Source: an uncultured Alphaproteobacteria bacterium (GTDB lineage Bacteria > Pseudomonadota > Alphaproteobacteria > Puniceispirillales > Puniceispirillaceae). Taken from it: a stretch of DNA of 64,000 nt. Shown piece after piece: positions 58,166-64,000 of the stretch (position 1 is its first letter; each line of letters opens with the position of its first letter). The stretch is taken from assembly GCA_913048595.1 (NCBI GenBank), contig CAJWVJ010000002.1:1-64000 (forward strand), read 5' to 3'. Both the position numbers and the translations under genes were made by a program. The notes beneath the pieces are model-generated. The model did no database searches and had not been told where the DNA came from. It saw only the letters and a list, made by a program, of their open reading frames with translations.

Positions 58166-59590
58166 CTAGCTGGCAAAAGCGCGAACCGCAGCCGCGGCCC
58201 CGTGCGACGTAAGGGCGTCATGGGCGGACCTGATGGCGGCGACCAGATCGCGATGGTTGGCCAGATCGGCACCGAAGACCGAATCCATCGCCAGAAAGGC
58301 AGCGACCGGGTCCGCGGCCGCGGCGGCAGCGCGCAATTCATCTGCCAGCGGGTCGCGTACATCGATGGCGGTGCCAGCCTCGTCGATCCCGCCGGCATAA
58401 CGCATCCACCCGGCGATCGCCAGGCACAGCCCGGCCGGGAGTCGCCCCGCCGCCAGATTGTCGCGCACCGTGCCGAGTATCCGTTGCGGCAGCTTCTGGC
58501 TGCCATCCATGGCGATCTGCCAGGTGCGGTGGCGGATGGCCGGATTGCGGTAGCGGGTCAGAAGCGCCGCGCAATAGGCCGGCAGATTCTCGCCCTGCGG
58601 GACCGGAATGGTCGGCAGGATTTCGCGGTGCCAGAGACGCTCGCACAGTGCCGCGAAGGGCGCGTCGGCCACCGCCTCGGAAACGGTTTCATGCCCGGCC
58701 AGATAGCCAAGATAGGCAAGGGTGGAATGGGTGCCGTTCAGGCAGCGAAGCTTCATCAGTTCATGCGGCTCGACATCCGTGACCATCTGCGCGCCGGCCG
58801 CCTCCCAGGCCGGACGGCCCTGCGGAAACTGATCCTCGATCACCCATTGCCGGAAAGGTTCATGGACAACCATCGCCGGGTCACTGACGCCTTCGGATGC
58901 GGCAAGGGCGGCGATATCGTCCGGCGTGGTCGCCGGGGTGATCCGGTCAACCATGCAGGCCGGGAAGGCGACCTGATCCGCGATCCGGTCGGCAAGCGCC
59001 GGCGCGCGCCGCGCCGCGTAGTCCAGAACCACCTGCCGCACAACCCGGCCATTCGCCGGCAGGTTATCGCAGCTCAGCACGGTGAAGGGCGGCAGGCCGC
59101 TGGCGAAACGGCGTTCAAGCCCGGCCACAAGAAAGCCGATGGCCGAACGCGGGGCCTGCGGATGTGCCAGATCATGCTGAATGTCGGGGTGGTCGGCTTG
59201 CAGCCTGCCGCTTCGCGGGTTGTGGCAATAGCCTTTTTCGGTGACCGTCAGCGTGACGATGCGGGTCTCGGGCGCGGCCATGGCGGCGATGACGGCCTGC
59301 GGGTCCTCCGGCGCGACAAGCACGGCGCGGATCGATCCGATCTGCCGCGCGACATCACCTTCCGGCCCGCGTTCCACTGCCATGTAGGCGCCGTCCTGCG
59401 GGGCCAGCGCGTCGCGTGCCCGCGGGCTCTGCAGGCTGACAGCCGTGATTCCCCAGTCGCCGCCGGCGGCCATCATGGCCTCGTCCACATAGGGCGCGAT
59501 GAAAGCCCGGAAAAACGCGCCCGGTCCGAGATGCAGGATTCCCGGGGCCGGGGCGGCTGTGTCACGGGTCAGGCGGGGTGTGGTCGTCAT
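58166..59590 (-). CDS. uxuB: Fructuronate reductase / mannitol dehydrogenase family
   Basis: Polyol-specific long-chain dehydrogenase (474 aa) of the MtlK/UxuB/UxaB group. The N-terminal NAD-binding signature is HLGPGAFFRAF, and the catalytic region reads KLRCLNGTHSTLAYLGYL. Fructuronate reductase (fructuronate to mannonate) is inferred from its position 11 bases after uxaC; mannitol or tagaturonate activity cannot be excluded. The ATG at 59590 is preferred to a TTG two codons earlier. Confidence 0.83.
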   Translation of the reverse strand: MTTTPRLTRDTAAPAPGILHLGPGAFFRAFIAPYVDEAMMAAGGDWGITAVSLQSPRARDALAPQDGAYMAVERGPEGDVARQIGSIRAVLVAPEDPQAVIAAMAAPETRIVTLTVTEKGYCHNPRSGRLQADHPDIQHDLAHPQAPRSAIGFLVAGLERRFASGLPPFTVLSCDNLPANGRVVRQVVLDYAARRAPALADRIADQVAFPACMVDRITPATTPDDIAALAASEGVSDPAMVVHEPFRQWVIEDQFPQGRPAWEAAGAQMVTDVEPHELMKLRCLNGTHSTLAYLGYLAGHETVSEAVADAPFAALCERLWHREILPTIPVPQGENLPAYCAALLTRYRNPAIRHRTWQIAMDGSQKLPQRILGTVRDNLAAGRLPAGLCLAIAGWMRYAGGIDEAGTAIDVRDPLADELRAAAAAADPVAAFLAMDSVFGADLANHRDLVAAIRSAHDALTSHGAAAAVRAFAS

Positions 59591-59601
59591 CGGCAATCCG
59601 C

Positions 59602-61008
59602 CTACAGCCTGTAGGCGCGTTTCGCGAGCCCGTAGGTCAGCTCGTGCGCCAAGTCGAAGGCTTCGGATTCGCGCAGCCTTCCGGTGCCGACAAGCTGGGC
59701 CAGATAGGCACAGTCGGACCGCCTTGCCACGTCATGGCGTGCCGGGATTGAACAGAAGGCGCGGGTATCATCATTGAACCCGGCGGTGTTGTAGAAGCCG
59801 CAGGTCTCTGTCACCGCCTCGCGGAATTTCCTGATGCCTTCGAAGGAATCGAAGAACCACCAGGGCGGGCCAAGGGTCAGCGCCGGATAGACCCCGGCAA
59901 GCGGGGCAAGTTCGCGCCCATAGGACGTCTCATCAAGGGTGAAGAGGATAATGGTAAGGTCGGGCTCTGTCCCCACGGCGTTGAGAAGAGGGGAAAGCGC
60001 CTCGACATAGTCGGTGCGGCCCGGGATATCGAATCCCATGTCGCGGCCATGGCGGGCGAATATTCCGGCATGGTGGTTGCGGCGCGATCCGGCATGTATC
60101 TGCATGACAAGCCCGTCATCAAGGCTCATCCGCGCCATTTCAGTCAGCATCTGGCCCCGGAACAGATCGGCCTCATCGGTACTGCAGCTGCCGGCAAGCG
60201 CCCTTGCATAGAGGGATGCCGCCTCATCGCGCGGCAGATCGGCCGTGTGCGCTGTCGCATGCCCGTGATCGGTGGCGGTGGCACCGAAGGTCCTGAAATA
60301 GGCCCGGCGGCTGCGATGCGCTGCCAGATAGCCTGCCCAGCTTGAAATATCCTCGCCGGTGATCGCGCCAAGCTGCGCGACATTGTCGGCAAACCCGGGA
60401 AAATCCGGATCGACCACGGCATCGGGGCGGTAGGTTGTGACAATGCGCCCGGTCCAGCCGCTGTCACGCAGCTGCTGGTGCCATGGCAACTCGTCGGTGG
60501 CGGCATCCGTCGTCGCAAGAACCTCGACATTGAACCGTTCAAACAGCGCGCGCGGCAGGAAATCCGGCTGTGCAAGGCAGGAATCGATATGATCATAGAT
60601 GCTGTCGGCCGTGTCCTCTGACAACACCTCGTCGAGGCCGAACAGATGCTCGAACGAATGGTCAAGCCACATGGCCGACGGGGTGCCGCGGAACAGGTGG
60701 TAGTGTCCGGCGAACCGGCGCCAGATCAGGCGCGGGTCGGTCTCCGTCTCGCCGCCATCGGTGCGCGGAATTCCGAGGTCGGTCAGCGTCACTCCCTGGC
60801 TTGCCAGCATCCGGAACACATAGTGATCGGGAATGACGATCAGTTCCGCCGGATTGGGAAAGCGTTTGTTTTCGGCAAACCAGCGTGGCTCGCAATGGCC
60901 ATGCGGGCTGATGATGGGAAGATCCCTGACGGAGTCATAAAAGGCGCGCGCCATGTCACGAAGACGCGTCTCTACGGGAAACAACCTGTCCGGATCTGTG
61001 AGGGGCAT
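59602..61008 (-). CDS. uxaC: Glucuronate isomerase
   Basis: UxaC (468 aa), converting glucuronate to fructuronate and galacturonate to tagaturonate. Conserved segments include the metal-binding PIISPHGHCEPRWFAENKRF near the N-terminus, FNVEVLATTDAATDEL, MQIHAGSRRNHH and the LGPPWWFFDS motif. A GGGAGA site precedes the ATG. It heads a leftward set with uxuB and a ThDP enzyme. The next enzyme of the pathway, mannonate dehydratase UxuA, is not in the window. Confidence 0.94.
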   Translation of the reverse strand: MPLTDPDRLFPVETRLRDMARAFYDSVRDLPIISPHGHCEPRWFAENKRFPNPAELIVIPDHYVFRMLASQGVTLTDLGIPRTDGGETETDPRLIWRRFAGHYHLFRGTPSAMWLDHSFEHLFGLDEVLSEDTADSIYDHIDSCLAQPDFLPRALFERFNVEVLATTDAATDELPWHQQLRDSGWTGRIVTTYRPDAVVDPDFPGFADNVAQLGAITGEDISSWAGYLAAHRSRRAYFRTFGATATDHGHATAHTADLPRDEAASLYARALAGSCSTDEADLFRGQMLTEMARMSLDDGLVMQIHAGSRRNHHAGIFARHGRDMGFDIPGRTDYVEALSPLLNAVGTEPDLTIILFTLDETSYGRELAPLAGVYPALTLGPPWWFFDSFEGIRKFREAVTETCGFYNTAGFNDDTRAFCSIPARHDVARRSDCAYLAQLVGTGRLRESEAFDLAHELTYGLAKRAYRL

Positions 61009-61070
61009 CCTGCAATCTCCCGTCTGGCGCCTGCCAGATATCTTTATATAATCAAACGTTATAAAACATT

Positions 61071-61532
61071 TTATTCAATAGCATATATAGAAAGTCTTAC
61101 ACTTGACTTTAATCTTCCACCGACCCCCAGAAACAGTGTGTGGTTGACCCACTGATAGCCGGCATGGCCGGTTTCCAGCCGCGCATGGGTTCGCATGTAA
61201 TAGGACCCGGGATCGACATCCTCGCCGGCGGCGACACGGTCCAACACCTCCGGCGGGCCGTGACGATAGCCGAAATTGATGATCTCGATCACCGCGCCGT
61301 CATCCGTCTCAAAAGCGTAGCGCGTGTCGAGTTCGGCAAGCCCGCTGCCGAAGATCGTCTGCCAGTCGGCGCCGATATTCAGGATTTTGCCGGTAAAGGC
61401 GGGGCCGGTGACGCGGCCGCCGACAATCGGGATGATGCGGCGTTTGCCGCCGCGCCCGTCGCCCATTTCGCGGACCGGATCAAGGTCGATGTCGAAATCC
61501 GCCGCATGGCGCAGTCCCGGTTCCGGCAGCAT
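61071..61532 (-). CDS. DUF3237 family protein
   Basis: Small DUF3237 (UPF0311) protein of 153 aa, a beta-barrel family of unknown function. Visible family segments are RIIPIVGGRVTGPAFTGKIL, GADWQTI and the C-terminal YYMRTHARLETGHAGYQWVN. Such genes often accompany flavin monooxygenase or polyketide-like aromatic genes; here it diverges from a PhzS-like monooxygenase. A GGGAGAG site lies upstream. Its 3' end and the gap to uxaC (61040-61120) are AT-rich. Confidence 0.82.
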   Translation of the reverse strand: MLPEPGLRHAADFDIDLDPVREMGDGRGGKRRIIPIVGGRVTGPAFTGKILNIGADWQTIFGSGLAELDTRYAFETDDGAVIEIINFGYRHGPPEVLDRVAAGEDVDPGSYYMRTHARLETGHAGYQWVNHTLFLGVGGRLKSSVRLSIYAIE

Positions 61533-61721
61533 CCGGTCTCTCCCGTAAAGAATCTCCTCAATGAAGCCTAGCTTTTTGGTCGCAGGTTACAAGAGCAGCA
61601 ATTCACCGCGTGCCTTCATTCTGATAACACTGGCAACATGGTCCGATGAGCCTTTCTTATGATGAGGATGGCTCCGCATGAAACATCGCAGCATAGCCGC
61701 CAGTCTGGGAGGAGTCGCGCC

Positions 61722-63008
61722 ATGACAGACGATTATGTGATCATTGCCGGCGGCGGGATCGGCGGTTTCGCCACGGCGCTGACGCTTCACCAGATCGGTG
61801 TTTCCTGCGTTGTGCTGGAGCAGGTGTCGGACCTAAGGCCGCTTGGCGTCGGCATCAATCTGCAGCCGAACGCGGTGCGCGAGCTGATGGATCTCGGCTT
61901 CACGGCGGCGGATATGGACAGCTTTGGCGTGCCGGCCCGCGAATGGGCGCTTGTCGGGCGACGCGGGCAGGACATACATGCAGAACCGCGCGGCACCGAC
62001 GCCGGGTATCGCTGGCCGCAATATGCGGCGCATCGCGGCAGGTTTCATATGGCGCTGTATCAGCGCTTCCGCGGTCTTGCCGGCGATTCCCGCATCCGTC
62101 TTGGGGTGCGTGCCACAGGGTACCGCGTCAACGGTGACCGGTCGGTTACGGTCAGTCTTGATACGGGCGACGGGCCGGACCAGGTCACTGGCCGTCTGCT
62201 GATCGGGGCGGATGGCATCCATTCGGCCATCCGCGCGCAGATGCATCCCGACCAGCCGCCGATTCACTGGGGTGGGGCGATTCTCTGGCGCGGCACCTCG
62301 CTGGCGCGCCCAATTCGCACCGGGTCGTCCTTCGTCGGTCTTGGCGATCATCGCCACCGCATGGTGATCTATCCCATTTCGCCGCCCGATCCGGAAACCG
62401 GCCTCGCGCTGATCAACTGGATTGCCGAGGTAACGTATGATGATCCGGCGGCACATGACCGCACCGGATGGTACCGGCCTGTCGAGATTGATGACTTCAT
62501 CCATCATTTTGCGGACTGGACCTATGACTGGCTTGACGTGCCGGCCCTGATCCGCGGGGCCGACGCCGCCTATGAAACTCCGATGATCGACCGCGATCCG
62601 GTCCCGACCTGGGTGGATGGTCCGGTGGCGTTGATGGGGGATGCGGCGCATCCGATGTATCCGACAGGATCGAACGGGGCCAGCCAGGCGATCATCGACG
62701 CGCGGGTGCTTGGCGCAAAGTTCCTGGCCCATGGTGTGACGGCACAGGCGCTTGCCGCCTATGATGCGCAGCTGTGCGGGCCAGTCTCCGAAGTGGTGCT
62801 TCGCAACCGCGGGGCCGGGCCGTTCGGCCTGCTGAACATGGTGAATGATCGCTGCGGCGGCGAGTTCGACAATATCGAAGATGTCGTCTCCACCAATGAA
62901 CGCGCTGATTTCATGGCAGAATACAAGGCTGCTGCCGGGTTTGCCCGCGACACGCTGAATGGCGCGCTGCCGACCATCGCGCCAGGGGCACGGGTCAACC
63001 CAGGCTGA
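61722..63008 (+). CDS. PhzS-like flavin monooxygenase
   Basis: Class A FAD monooxygenase (428 aa). GGGIGG at residues 10-15 binds FAD, the GD motif is in VALMGDAAHPMYPTGSNGASQAI, and the DG motif is in LLIGADGIHSAIRA. The RPLGVGINLQPNAVREL segment and the HWGGAILWRGT region resemble PhzS, which hydroxylates 5-methylphenazine-1-carboxylate, more than salicylate hydroxylase. No other phenazine gene is present, so the aromatic substrate is unknown. A strong GGGAGGAG ribosome site is upstream. It is preceded by a 153-base divergent region shared with the DUF3237 gene. Confidence 0.87.
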   Translation: MTDDYVIIAGGGIGGFATALTLHQIGVSCVVLEQVSDLRPLGVGINLQPNAVRELMDLGFTAADMDSFGVPAREWALVGRRGQDIHAEPRGTDAGYRWPQYAAHRGRFHMALYQRFRGLAGDSRIRLGVRATGYRVNGDRSVTVSLDTGDGPDQVTGRLLIGADGIHSAIRAQMHPDQPPIHWGGAILWRGTSLARPIRTGSSFVGLGDHRHRMVIYPISPPDPETGLALINWIAEVTYDDPAAHDRTGWYRPVEIDDFIHHFADWTYDWLDVPALIRGADAAYETPMIDRDPVPTWVDGPVALMGDAAHPMYPTGSNGASQAIIDARVLGAKFLAHGVTAQALAAYDAQLCGPVSEVVLRNRGAGPFGLLNMVNDRCGGEFDNIEDVVSTNERADFMAEYKAAAGFARDTLNGALPTIAPGARVNPG

Positions 63009-63017
63009 CCGGGTCTG

Positions 63018-64000
63018 TCAGCCCTCGCGCCAGACGCGGCCAAGCGCCGCCAGCCAGTTGTCGCAGCATATCTTGCGCCGAAGCTCCTCGTCATAGCCGT
63101 GGCGCGCCATCGCCGCGCAGAGGGCGGGCAGCTCGGCCACTGTCGTCAAGCCGTTCGGCACCATGGTGCCGTCATAATCCGACCCCAGCCCGACACGGTC
63201 CTCGCCAAGAATGCCAATCAGGTGATCGAGATGGCGCATCATCACCTCGAACGGCACATCGGCAAGCATCCGCCCGTCAGGCCGCAGGAAGGCGGTGGCG
63301 AAATTCAGCCCCACCATGCCGTCGCTGTCGGCTATGGCGCGAAGCTGGTCGTCCGTCAGGTTGCGGGCATGCGGGCAGATCGCATTAACATTGGAATGGG
63401 TGGCGATCAGCGGGGCCGTCGACAGTCTGGCAACGTCCCAGAACCCGGCCTCGGTGATATGGGACAGGTCGATCAGCACGCCAAGCTCGTCACACCGGCT
63501 GACAAGCCGCTTTCCGGCAGTAGTCAGGCTGGGCCCGGTATCGGGCGAGGACGGATAGCGGAACGGCACCCCGTGGCCGAAGATGTTGCGGCGGCTCCAG
63601 ACCGGTCCGAGCGAGCGCAGCCCCATTCCGTGGAGCCTGTCCAGCATGGCAAGCCCGGGATCGATCGCCTCGACGCCTTCGAGATGCATGATCGCGGCGA
63701 TGCGGCCATCCGCCATGGCAGCCCTGATGTCGGCGACGGACCGGCAGATTCGCAGCGCACCGGCGGCGTCGAGCGCGGCCATGATTCCGGCCTGTGCCAG
63801 CGTGACCGAGGCGGCGTGCGGCGCGTCAAGCTCGGGCGGGAGCGGGATATCGTAGCTTGGCTCGGCCATGATGGCGCGCCTGCCGTCGTCATCGGCCTCG
63901 CGCGGCGGAACCCACATGGCGAAGAACCCGCCGGCGAATCCGCCGCGCCGCGCCTTGCCAAGGTCGAGCGCCGCGTCATACCCGCCGGTGAAGGCCGCGA
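63018..64000 (-). CDS. Membrane dipeptidase (peptidase M19), cut at window edge
   Basis: Renal-dipeptidase-like metallopeptidase; the 3' 327 codons are in the window and the 5' end is missing. The zinc-related segments MHLEGVEAID, ATHSNVNAICPHARNLTD and LGSDYDG are present. Sequence upstream of the internal ATG at 63917 continues in frame with GGFAGGFFAMWVP, the usual M19 pattern, so 63917 is not the true start. It may hydrolyse dipeptides or small amide substrates. It is convergent with the monooxygenase gene, 9 bases apart. Confidence 0.87.
   Translation of the reverse strand, partial: AAFTGGYDAALDLGKARRGGFAGGFFAMWVPPREADDDGRRAIMAEPSYDIPLPPELDAPHAASVTLAQAGIMAALDAAGALRICRSVADIRAAMADGRIAAIMHLEGVEAIDPGLAMLDRLHGMGLRSLGPVWSRRNIFGHGVPFRYPSSPDTGPSLTTAGKRLVSRCDELGVLIDLSHITEAGFWDVARLSTAPLIATHSNVNAICPHARNLTDDQLRAIADSDGMVGLNFATAFLRPDGRMLADVPFEVMMRHLDHLIGILGEDRVGLGSDYDGTMVPNGLTTVAELPALCAAMARHGYDEELRRKICCDNWLAALGRVWREG

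Overview
This window is a gene-dense stretch of an alphaproteobacterial chromosome, high in GC by eye (about 60-65%), with no rRNA, tRNA, CRISPR array, insertion sequence or phage gene that I can see. The assignment rests on gene order typical of alphaproteobacteria: tpiA-secG-pyrG-kdsA-eno-ftsB-pdhABC-lpd-lipA-ratA, a fused ispDF, dusB-ntrBC-ntrYX-trkA-hfq, and recG/sdhE/mfd. A free-living, possibly marine heterotroph would fit the CO dehydrogenase accessory genes, the sulfatase and the uronate genes, but the sequence does not prove habitat.

Region 1 (1-4 kb) is the tail of a cox-type molybdenum hydroxylase operon: coxD (split by one frameshift), coxE, an XdhC-type and a MocA-type cofactor gene, and coxG. 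The structural subunits would lie upstream of the window. Just after coxG is a candidate structured RNA (three-way junction with a GCAA tetraloop). Region 2 (4-9.3 kb) reads leftward: an (R)-amine-transaminase-like enzyme, an acyl-CoA synthetase, a LysE exporter and a secreted coiled-coil SPOR protein. Region 3 (9.4-25.4 kb) is core metabolism: ppiD-trpE leftward, then rightward the glycolysis, CTP, KDO, cell-division and pyruvate dehydrogenase genes through lipoate synthase and RatA.

Region 4 (25.4-37.5 kb) holds cinA-pgpA-ispDF leftward, and rightward the nitrogen-regulation operon dusB-ntrB-ntrC-ntrY-ntrX-trkA, then hfq and a phosphatase. Both sigma54-activator-like proteins depart from the GAFTGA motif: NtrC has GAFVGA and NtrX has lost it. 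Region 5 (37.5-46.7 kb) contains mazG, a DUF502 membrane protein with a histone-H1-like tail, recG, sdhE, mfd, an FrnE-like thiol oxidoreductase and a HugZ-like protein preceded by an 11-bp tandem repeat.

Region 6 (46.7-64 kb) is accessory. It has two EamA exporters flanking a fluoroacetate-dehalogenase-like hydrolase, a TSUP permease, and an outer-membrane TPR/beta-barrel protein behind a FecR-domain gene whose single frame is broken by two in-frame stops. Next come an MFS transporter diverging from a sulfatase, and a leftward uronate set (uxaC, uxuB, a ThDP enzyme). The window closes with a DUF3237 gene diverging from a PhzS-like monooxygenase, and a dipeptidase cut by the window edge.

Window-wide patterns worth attention are: four convergent gene pairs whose stop codons interlock in one CTAG; short AT-rich islands inside otherwise GC-rich conserved genes; and the FecR/beta-barrel pair as a possible secretion system. 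I found no single locus that I can call a proven new system. The best candidates are the structured RNA after coxG, the broken or recoded FecR gene with its barrel partner, and the tandem-repeat leader of the HugZ-like gene.
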